In this document: in pieces, positions 1 through 5,072 of the stretch
Numbering within the stretch: the stretch's first letter is position 1
Layout: every line of letters starts with the position of its first letter
Source of the DNA: a bacterium
GTDB lineage: Bacteria; Vulcanimicrobiota; Xenobia; Xenobiales; Xenobiaceae
NCBI GenBank assembly: GCA_017444165.1
Contig: JAFSXH010000199.1
Span: 1 to 5,072 of the forward strand
Length of the DNA stretch: 5,072 nucleotides
Direction: 5' to 3'
Position numbers and translations under genes: made by a program
Notes under the pieces: generated by a model
Seen by the model: only the letters and a program-made list of their open reading frames with translations
The model's database searches: none
What the model was told of the DNA's origin: nothing

Positions 1-77
1 ATCTCTGCCGCTGTCTCAAAGCTGTATTTATCTTTACACGCTAAAGCTCGTTCTCTAAATTTTTTATCATAACTCAT
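1..77 (-). CDS. IS630-like transposase, N-terminal fragment (runs off the left edge)
   Basis: Reading leftwards from the ATG at 77-75, an open frame of 25 codons runs to the window edge and begins MSYDKKFRERALACKDKYSF, followed by ETAAE. A short MSYxxxFRxRAL start followed by a segment leading into an 'AAExF' helix-turn-helix resembles the N-terminal DNA-binding domain of IS630-family transposases (the region that binds the terminal inverted repeats). The catalytic DDE domain would lie outside the window, so completeness cannot be judged. A promoter-like sequence sits directly upstream, and no purine-rich Shine-Dalgarno is seen in the 9 bases between the -10 box and the ATG, so translation may be leaderless or very weak. 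I cannot recognise the terminal inverted repeat or TA target duplication of the element. It could instead be another small HTH protein of the same fold. The family call rests on 25 residues and is moderate. Confidence 0.55.
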   Translation of the reverse strand, partial: MSYDKKFRERALACKDKYSFETAAE

Positions 78-86
78 AACTTTTGC

Positions 87-115
87 ATTATATCAAATAT
101 TATGTTGTTTGACTA
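87..115 (-). promoter_or_regulatory. Promoter of the IS630-like transposase
   Basis: On the minus strand a perfect -10 hexamer TATAAT lies at 92-87. A 17-base spacer separates it from TAGTCA (115-110), which matches 4 of 6 positions of the -35 consensus. The -10 box ends 9 bases before the ATG at 77, so a normal start about 7 bases downstream would leave almost no 5' leader. The spacing and the perfect -10 support it; the near-absent leader is unusual. Confidence 0.5.
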
Positions 116-122
116 TAGTGTG

Positions 123-150
123 GAGTGTGGAGTTAGGAGTGTGGAGTTAG
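123..150. repeat. Tandem direct repeat, 14-bp unit GAGTGTGGAGTTAG
   Basis: Two perfect head-to-tail copies of GAGTGTGGAGTTAG occupy 123-136 and 137-150. Degenerate partial units flank them: AGTGTG at 117-122 and GAGTTGGTAG at 151-160. The strand is strongly G-rich with almost no C, unlike the surrounding DNA. The array lies exactly between the transposase start and the point where Rpn-like coding homology begins, so it may mark an insertion or deletion scar, or be a trace of a dispersed element. No coding role is visible. Confidence 0.8.
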
Positions 151-153
151 GAG

Positions 154-351
154 TTGGTAGCGCATTATAAAGCGGAGGTGACGCGTATGTGTCTTACAGA
201 ATATGATGAAGCAAGAACCTTTGCAGAACAGAGAGCTGAGGCAATAAAAAATCTCATAAAGTACGGAATGAGCGTTGAGGAAATAGCTCGCGTGTTTGAT
301 TGTTCACCGCATGAAATTGAGAATATCAATTTTAATGTTTCTGCAGTTTAA
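154..351 (+). pseudogene. Rpn-like PD-(D/E)XK nuclease/'transposase' gene, 3' remnant with an internal start
   Basis: The frame from about 154 to the TAA at 349-351 reads AHYKAEVTRMCLTEYDEAR and continues to a short helical region (GMSVEEIARVFDCSPHEIENI). The 'MCLTEYDE' stretch followed by a charged helix and a 'MSVEEIA..F.CS..EIE' helix-turn-helix-like tail is the usual C-terminus of Rpn/PDDEXK_2 family proteins, which are normally around 250-320 residues. The whole nuclease domain is missing: homology starts abruptly beside the tandem repeat at 117-156, with no ATG at that point (only a TTG at 154). An internal ATG at 187 has GGAGGTG six bases upstream and would give a 54-residue protein, MCLTEYDEA...NVSAV. 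In Rpn systems such an intragenic C-terminal product is known to act as antitoxin to the full-length nuclease. Whether this remnant is expressed is unknown. It may simply be debris. Family assignment is from recalled motif similarity. Confidence 0.6.
174..180 (+). promoter_or_regulatory. Ribosome binding site before the internal ATG at 187
   Basis: GGAGGTG lies six bases before the ATG at 187-189, an optimal Shine-Dalgarno and spacing. The same bases encode Ala-Glu-Val in the Rpn-like frame, so the match could be coincidental coding sequence. It decides the likely start if the 54-residue product is made, because the upstream TTG at 154 has no comparable site. Confidence 0.5.
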
Positions 352-552
352 CCATTTTGCCGAACCGACATCTAAAAGCAAGACTAAAAGCGAAGGCTCA
401 ACAAAAAAATCAAAAACGCTAAACACGAACACAACGTATCAGACTTACATGGCAAAACATAATGCAACCCAAGCGAGGTATGAGCAAATTTCTGCAGGTA
501 TATTTTTTTTGCAGAGAAAGCAGAGGGCGTTTTTTTCAGAGGAGGATTTATT
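352..552 (+). promoter_or_regulatory. leuS 5' leader: two T-tracts and a small hairpin, no T-box seen
   Basis: This 201-base gene-free stretch is AT-rich and purine-rich on the + strand. Near its end TTTCTGCA (489-496) can pair with TGCAGAGA (510-517), a stem of eight with one G-U pair and a 13-base loop. GCAGAG occurs again at 520-525, so the left arm has two possible partners. T-tracts lie at 503-510 and 530-536, the second after a GGGCG run. This could be a weak terminator for upstream transcription or a simple attenuator, but the stems are weak. The conserved T-box antiterminator core (GGGTGG.ACCGCG), common ahead of Firmicutes leuS genes, is absent. The best promoter-like pair, TTAACC (348-353) and TCTAAA (371-376) 17 bases apart, matches only 4 of 6 at each box, so the leuS promoter is not securely located. 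Confidence 0.35.
538..545 (+). promoter_or_regulatory. leuS ribosome binding site
   Basis: AGAGGAGG ends seven bases before the ATG at 553, an excellent Shine-Dalgarno match and spacing. It fixes the leuS start. CAGAGG also occurs at 521-526, so this site is the second copy of a short local repeat. Confidence 0.9.
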
Positions 553-3069
553 ATGCAGTACGATCCTGCTAGTTTTGAGCAAAAGTGGCGTGATATTTGG
601 GAAGAAAAACATTTACACCACGCCGTCAAGAGTGATGATCGCCCTAAGTATTACTGTCTCGATATGTTTCCTTATCCTTCGGGGGAGGGATTGCACGTAG
701 GCCACTGGCGCGGGTACGTCCTTTCGGATGTTGTCAGTCGTTACATGACTTTGAACGGTTATCAAGTTATGCACCCTATGGGTTGGGACGCTTTCGGCTT
801 GCCGGCTGAGAACGCGGCTATTAAAAAGGGTATACACCCTGTAATTCAGACTGAAGCCGCCACATCTAATATGCGCCGTCAGCTTAAAGATATGGGTTCC
901 ATGTACGACTGGGAGCGCGAAGTTAATTCTTCCACGCCTGAATATTACAAGTGGACGCAATGGACATTTTTGAAGGCTTATGAGTTGGGTTTAGCCTACA
1001 AAAAGGATGCTCCCATCAATTGGTGTCCTTCCTGTGCCACCGGTTTGGCCGATGAAGAGGTCAAGGATGGCTGTTGTGAACGCTGTGGTACTGCGGTGAC
1101 AAAGAAGGGATTAGCCCAGTGGTTCTTAGCTATTACCAAATACTCTCAGCGTCTGATCGATGACATAAAAGATTTAGACTGGCCCGAAAAGGTCAAGAAG
1201 ATGCAAGTTGACTGGATCGGCCGCAGTGAAGGAGCAGAGGTTCTCTTCCAAATCGATGGCTTTGAAGATACAGTGCTGATCTTTACCACTCGTCCCGATA
1301 CGCTCTACGGAGCTTCTTACATGGTTTTAGCCCCTGAGCACGAGCTGGTGAGCAAGATCACAACTCCAGAGCAGAAGGAAGAAGTTGAGGCCTACATAGT
1401 CCGCACGAGTGCACGCAGTGAGGTGGAGCGTCAAGAGCGCAAAGATAAGACTGGTGTCTTCACAGGTGCTTACGCTATTAACCCTGTCAACGGCCAAAAG
1501 ATTCCCATTTGGATCGCCGATTACGTTTTAATGGGTTACGGAACAGGTGCGATTATGGCCGTTCCCGCCCACGATGAGCGCGATTGGGAGTTTGCTAAGG
1601 CTTTCAATTTGCCCATCCACCAGGTAGTTATGACCGCCGATCAGGCCAAGAGTTTGAAGGCCGACGGTGTTGATTTCTCTGACAGTAAAGCTGTCGATGA
1701 GGCCTGGCAGAAGAAGTTCGCTCAAGAGCTTTATGAAGTTCCTTATTGTGAATGCGGATGGATGGTCAACTCTGAAGAGTTTAGCGGTTACAAGACTGAA
1801 GAGGGCAAAAAGGCTATAATTGCTAAGTTAGAAGCCCAAAGTATCGGTAAGTCAAAGGTCAATTACCGTCTGCGCGACTGGTTGATCTCCCGTCAGCGTT
1901 ATTGGGGTGCGCCTATCCCTATCGTCTATTGCGATAAGTGCGGTATCGTCCCCGTTCCTGAGGATCAGCTTCCTGTACTCTTGCCTCACGTAGAGCATTA
2001 TCAACCATCTGGCACAGGAGCTTCACCTTTGGCTTCTATTGAAGAGTTTGTTCACACCACCTGTCCTAAGTGTGGTGGACCCGCCAAGCGCGATACAGAC
2101 ACTTTATCCCAGTGGCTCTGCTCTTCTTGGTACTTCTTGCGCTACGCCTCCTACGATTGTCAGGATAAACCTTGGAGACGCGAGGATATTGATTATTGGA
2201 ATCCTGTCGATCTTTACGTCGGCGGTATCGAACACGCTGTTTTACACCTTTTGTACTCGCGTTTCTACACGAAGATGTTCTATGATCTCGGTTTAGTCGG
2301 CTTCAAAGAACCCTTCAAACGCCTCTTCAACCAAGGAATGATAACTAAGGTTCCCTCCTGGGGCGGTCGCAGTATCAAGATGAGCAAATCGAAAGGCAAT
2401 GTTGTCAATCCCGATAGCTTAGTAGAGAAGTACGGTACGGACGCCTTGAGAGCTTATTTGCTCTTTATCGGGCCCCCTGAATTGGATGCTGAGTGGATAG
2501 ACTCTGGCCTTGAAGGTGTCTACCGCTGGATTCGCCGCGTTTGGAATTTGGCTACAGAAGGCAAGATCGTTGAAGGTGAAGAGAAAGATCCAGAGATCCT
2601 CCGCACCTCTCACAAGTTCATCAAGAAGATTAACGATGATTTGAGCCGTCTCCATTTGAATACCGTAGTCTCGGCTATGATGGAGTGGTCCAACTTCTTG
2701 ATCACTAAAAATGCCAGCACTCCAATTGCCAAAGAGACACTGGAAAATTACATCCTCCTCTTGGCCCCTATCGCTCCTCACGTAGCTGAAGAGCTCTGGA
2801 GTATCTTTGGCCACGAAGGCGGAATCTTCGAGACCCGTCCCACCTGGCCGCGCCACGATGAAAAGTATCTCCATGAGGATGAGTTTAAATTAGTCGTGCA
2901 GATCAACGGCAAGGTTCGCGACAATATTATGGTCTCTAAATCTCTCTCTCAGGAAGAGATCGAAGCCAAAGCTAAAGAGTCGTCTAAGATTGCCAGCTTC
3001 TTGGAAGGCAAGACTATCCGCAAGGTCATTTACGTGCCCAACAAATTGATGAACTTTGTAGTTGGCTAA
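553..3069 (+). CDS. leuS: Leucyl-tRNA synthetase (class Ia), complete
   Basis: Cytoplasmic enzyme that activates leucine with ATP and attaches it to tRNA-Leu, with a separate site that hydrolyses mischarged tRNA. The 838-residue protein is within the usual bacterial range (about 800-880). The Rossmann catalytic core begins at YPSGEGLHVGH, with the HIGH-type motif HVGH at residues 48-51, and is completed by KMSKS at 609-613. A zinc-ribbon insertion follows NWCPSC (C158, C161 with C175, C178). The CP1 editing domain spans roughly 225-430 and keeps TTRPDT (245-250, with the discriminating Thr250) and the HDERD segment (340-344). A second cysteine set, C460/C463 and C504/C507, could bind another metal. 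The approach to KMSKS is short, so no large leucine-specific domain is present. The anticodon-binding helical domain covers about 650-770, and the C-terminal domain begins at VQINGKVRD (782-790). The start is fixed by the AGAGGAGG site. A 201-base leader precedes it, and it converges on alaS. No frameshift or missing key residue is seen. Confidence 0.98.
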   Translation: MQYDPASFEQKWRDIWEEKHLHHAVKSDDRPKYYCLDMFPYPSGEGLHVGHWRGYVLSDVVSRYMTLNGYQVMHPMGWDAFGLPAENAAIKKGIHPVIQTEAATSNMRRQLKDMGSMYDWEREVNSSTPEYYKWTQWTFLKAYELGLAYKKDAPINWCPSCATGLADEEVKDGCCERCGTAVTKKGLAQWFLAITKYSQRLIDDIKDLDWPEKVKKMQVDWIGRSEGAEVLFQIDGFEDTVLIFTTRPDTLYGASYMVLAPEHELVSKITTPEQKEEVEAYIVRTSARSEVERQERKDKTGVFTGAYAINPVNGQKIPIWIADYVLMGYGTGAIMAVPAHDERDWEFAKAFNLPIHQVVMTADQAKSLKADGVDFSDSKAVDEAWQKKFAQELYEVPYCECGWMVNSEEFSGYKTEEGKKAIIAKLEAQSIGKSKVNYRLRDWLISRQRYWGAPIPIVYCDKCGIVPVPEDQLPVLLPHVEHYQPSGTGASPLASIEEFVHTTCPKCGGPAKRDTDTLSQWLCSSWYFLRYASYDCQDKPWRREDIDYWNPVDLYVGGIEHAVLHLLYSRFYTKMFYDLGLVGFKEPFKRLFNQGMITKVPSWGGRSIKMSKSKGNVVNPDSLVEKYGTDALRAYLLFIGPPELDAEWIDSGLEGVYRWIRRVWNLATEGKIVEGEEKDPEILRTSHKFIKKINDDLSRLHLNTVVSAMMEWSNFLITKNASTPIAKETLENYILLLAPIAPHVAEELWSIFGHEGGIFETRPTWPRHDEKYLHEDEFKLVVQINGKVRDNIMVSKSLSQEEIEAKAKESSKIASFLEGKTIRKVIYVPNKLMNFVVG

Positions 3070-3110
3070 AGACACTCCAAAGTTTCTTACAACTAGCAAT
3101 TAGAAATTAG

Positions 3111-3145
3111 TAATGCGTAATTATTTAGATAATAATTACGCATTA
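3111..3145. terminator. Perfect 15-bp-stem hairpin between leuS and alaS, probable bidirectional terminator
   Basis: TAATGCGTAATTATT (3111-3125) and its exact reverse complement (3131-3145) flank a 5-base loop, TAGAT. The downstream + strand flank is T-rich (TTATTATTTATT from 3146), and on the minus strand the flank reads CTAATTTCTAATT. It lies 41 bases after the leuS stop and 109 bases after the alaS stop. That position suits termination of both convergent genes. The stem is AT-rich and lacks a clean T-run, so it is atypical for an intrinsic terminator and may instead be part of a repeated palindromic element. Confidence 0.55.
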
Positions 3146-3243
3146 TTATTTATTAGTTAGTTATAACTCACCTTGAACAAATAATTCGCAATCGGCAAAG
3201 AAACAATTAATGATTCTCTATTCCAATTGCGAATTACGCATTA
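3111..3243. repeat. Palindromic repeat element filling the leuS-alaS gap
   Basis: The 12-bp word TAATGCGTAATT occurs at 3111-3122, and its reverse complement AATTACGCATTA occurs twice, at 3134-3145 and 3232-3243. The outer pair forms a 12-bp inverted repeat bounding 133 bases. Nested inside is a further inverted repeat of 11 bp, TAATTCGCAAT (3182-3192) against ATTGCGAATTA (3226-3236). AT-rich palindromic units of this kind are typical of dispersed intergenic repeats or decayed MITE-like elements in some bacteria. Multiple genomic copies would be needed to confirm that. No ORF is present in the element. Confidence 0.55.
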
Positions 3244-3254
3244 ATCGCAGATAG

Positions 3255-5072
3255 CTAGCCCTTCTGTCCCTTAATTATCTCAGGAACTTTAGCTAAGACT
3301 TCATCTAACCTAGCCAAATCTTTAGCTCCAGCTAAGGCCATATCGGGGCGGCATCCTCCGCCGCCTCCCAGCTCTTTGGCTAACTCCTTGATAAGTTTAC
3401 CCGCTTGGAAACCTGCCTTGACGTAGTCGGGAGTCACTAGGACTAACAAGCCTACTTTATCCTGGTTGGGACCCGCTAAGATGGCTATACCTTGGAATTT
3501 CTGCTTCAATTGATCGGCCATCTTGCGCAACTCATCAGGTGTAGCACTGTCCAACTTGTAGATTAAGTAAGGTATGCCCTCGACCGTCTGTACACTGTCA
3601 CCGATGTTAGCGGCTTTGCTGGCGGCTATCTCCTCTTTGAGTCTATTTAACTCTCTCTCCAACTTCTTTTGGTGATCCAAGATGGTCTCCAAACGCTGAG
3701 GGAGATCGCGGCTGGTGGTGTGCAAGAGTTCACAAGACTTCTCTAAAGATTTTTCCTCTTCATTGACTAATTCCAAAGCAGAGAGGCCAGTCACCGCTTC
3801 GATACGGCGCACACCTGCAGCTATAGCCCCTTCAGAGATGAACTTAAATAAGCCAATATCTCCTGTGTGAGTGCAGTGACAACCTCCGCAGAGCTCTTGA
3901 GAGAAACCATCATATTTAGGTTCGCTCTTAGAAGAATCTTCGCCGCCGACATTGATAACTCGAACCTTTTGGCCGTACTTATCGCCGAAGAAGGCTATTA
4001 CTGATTCAGGCTTATATTTGATATCTATCTCGAACCAACTGACACCCTTATTTTGCAAGATCTCAGCATTGATCATCTTCTCGATAGCGGCTAAATTATC
4101 GCGTCCTACAGCTTCAGAGTAAGTAAAGTCGAAGCGGAGCCTGTCGGGGGCTACTAAGGAACCTTGCTGATGAACCTCTACGCCTAAAACTGTGCGCAAG
4201 GCGTGATGCAACATGTGGGTAGCGGTATGATTGCGCTCAATGGCTCTCCTGCGCTCGCTCTCGACTGCGGCCTCTACCTCTTGGCCTATCTGCAGAGCTT
4301 CCAGAGCCTCGCCCTCCTCCACCAAGTGCATAACTACACCCTCTTTTTGTTTGGTGTCGATCACTTTGAGCTGATAGTTGGGCCAACTCAAGAAACCTGT
4401 GTCGCCTACCTCACCGCCCATCTCACCGTAAAATGGAGTCGTATCTAAGATCACCGCGCGACTTCCAGTTTGACCGATAATAGCTAAAACTTTAGCTTTA
4501 CTCTCTAAGGTCTGGTAGCCAATAAAGTTGGTTGAAGGAAGATCGAGTTTTTCACTCTCAGCAATTTGGGCGGTCTTCACCCTAGCGGCCCTAGCTCTCT
4601 CTTTTTGGGCCTGCATGTACTTGTTGAAAGTATCTTCATCGATCTCTAATCCGTTCTCTCTAGCCATAACGGCCGTAAGATCGAAGGGAAACCCGTAAGT
4701 ATCGTAGAGTTTGAAAGCCACTTCGCCAGGGAATACCTTCTGTTTATCGGCCGATAACTTAACCAGCTCTTCTTCAAAAAGACTGATACCTCGGTCTAAG
4801 GTCTGGTTGAAGGAGGTCTCTTCACTCTTGATGATCTTCTCTATCTTAGCCTGCTCACGCACTAACTCAGGGTAAGGCTTACCCATGATCTCGACTAATG
4901 TTTTCACCAAAGTATGCAGGAAAGGCTGTAATAAGCCTAATTTGCGGCCGTAGCGAGCGGCGCGGCGCAAAATGCGGCGAATGACGTAACCACGTCCCTC
5001 GTTGGAAGGCAAAGCACCATCGGCAATAGAAAAAGAGACCATGCGCAAGTGATCGGCACAGACGCGCATCGC
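3255..5072 (-). CDS. alaS: Alanyl-tRNA synthetase (class IIc), C-terminal 605 residues (5' end beyond right edge)
   Basis: Cytoplasmic enzyme that charges tRNA-Ala and removes mis-attached serine or glycine. The frame is open at the right edge and ends with TAG at 3257-3255. About 270-280 N-terminal residues (most of the class II catalytic core) are missing, judged from the usual length near 875. Residues are counted from the first visible Met (5069-5067). ADHLRMVSFSIADGALPSNEGRGY (5-28) and the RRILRRAARYG helix are tRNA-recognition hallmarks. LYDTYGFPFDLT (121-132) is family-typical. The editing domain has PFYGEMGGEVGDTG (212-225), HTATH (281-285) and CGGCH (394-398), supplying the zinc/catalytic set H281, H285, C394 and H398. 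A coiled-coil stretch (about 434-485) leads to the C-Ala domain with GGGGGCRPDMALAG (568-581). Oddities are Cys at 397 where Thr is usual, an extra loop of about 12 residues at 375-390, and Cys573 in the glycine run. These look like lineage variation rather than decay, and the frame is intact. Confidence 0.97.
   Translation of the reverse strand, partial: AMRVCADHLRMVSFSIADGALPSNEGRGYVIRRILRRAARYGRKLGLLQPFLHTLVKTLVEIMGKPYPELVREQAKIEKIIKSEETSFNQTLDRGISLFEEELVKLSADKQKVFPGEVAFKLYDTYGFPFDLTAVMARENGLEIDEDTFNKYMQAQKERARAARVKTAQIAESEKLDLPSTNFIGYQTLESKAKVLAIIGQTGSRAVILDTTPFYGEMGGEVGDTGFLSWPNYQLKVIDTKQKEGVVMHLVEEGEALEALQIGQEVEAAVESERRRAIERNHTATHMLHHALRTVLGVEVHQQGSLVAPDRLRFDFTYSEAVGRDNLAAIEKMINAEILQNKGVSWFEIDIKYKPESVIAFFGDKYGQKVRVINVGGEDSSKSEPKYDGFSQELCGGCHCTHTGDIGLFKFISEGAIAAGVRRIEAVTGLSALELVNEEEKSLEKSCELLHTTSRDLPQRLETILDHQKKLERELNRLKEEIAASKAANIGDSVQTVEGIPYLIYKLDSATPDELRKMADQLKQKFQGIAILAGPNQDKVGLLVLVTPDYVKAGFQAGKLIKELAKELGGGGGCRPDMALAGAKDLARLDEVLAKVPEIIKGQKG

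Noticed and set aside
109..114. A plus-strand -35 box TTGACT that might drive the Rpn remnant
   Set aside because: It matches 5 of 6, but no -10-like hexamer occurs 16-18 bases downstream, where the G-rich repeat lies.
117..160. CRISPR array
   Set aside because: The 14-bp units are directly adjacent with no spacers and no palindromic character.
352..552. T-box riboswitch controlling leuS
   Set aside because: The GGGTGG.ACCGCG antiterminator core and a strong downstream terminator are missing, and the leader is too short and too A-rich for a standard T-box.
296..700. A 134-codon + frame overlapping the Rpn remnant, the leader and the start of leuS
   Set aside because: It starts at a TTG inside the Rpn-like frame, has no SD, overlaps about 148 bases of leuS in another frame and encodes low-complexity Lys/Ser/Thr sequence with no recognisable domain.
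2419..2874. A 151-codon antisense frame inside leuS, with other shorter antisense frames at 384-629, 613-960, 1528-1725 and 2890-3099
   Set aside because: They lie opposite the clearly coding, motif-rich leuS or its leader and show no family features.
4203..4448. An 81-codon + frame inside alaS
   Set aside because: It is antisense to the AlaRS editing domain (HTATH region), whose reading frame is certain.

Overview
This window is a housekeeping aminoacyl-tRNA synthetase locus next to a small strip of mobile and degraded DNA. It holds one complete gene, leuS (leucyl-tRNA synthetase, + strand), and the 3' two-thirds of alaS (alanyl-tRNA synthetase, - strand). The two genes converge on a 185-base AT-rich intergenic region. 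The source looks bacterial and Firmicutes-like. The LeuRS has the bacterial layout with a short KMSKS approach and no large leucine-specific insertion, a GLHVGHWRGYVLSDV-type HIGH region as in clostridial and Negativicutes enzymes, and strong GGAGG ribosome binding sites. A remnant of an Rpn-like nuclease gene and an IS630-like transposase start fit a gut or rumen member of that group. The taxonomic call is inference and weak; nothing here identifies a species.

Layout. Positions 1-77 (-) carry the first 25 codons of an IS630-like transposase that continues outside the window, with a good sigma-70 type promoter only 9 bases before its ATG. Positions 117-156 hold a short tandem direct repeat (14-bp unit, two perfect copies). 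It abuts the 3' end of a 5'-truncated Rpn-like (PD-(D/E)XK nuclease/'transposase') gene at 154-351. That fragment keeps an internal SD and ATG and could still make a 54-residue protein. Positions 352-552 are a gene-free leader for leuS, with two T-tracts and a small hairpin but no recognisable T-box. leuS fills 553-3069. Positions 3070-3254 contain a perfect 15-bp-stem hairpin (a probable bidirectional terminator) and a further inverted/direct repeat sharing the same 12-bp word, suggesting a dispersed palindromic element. alaS runs from beyond the right edge down to 3255.

Function. LeuRS and AlaRS both charge and proofread tRNAs in the cytoplasm. Both keep their catalytic and editing signatures. 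Their adjacency is convergent, so they are not an operon. The most interesting item is the Rpn remnant: the retained C-terminal piece with its own SD and start codon is laid out like the intragenic antitoxins described for Rpn toxins, but here the nuclease part is missing. I found no convincing wholly new multi-gene system in this window.
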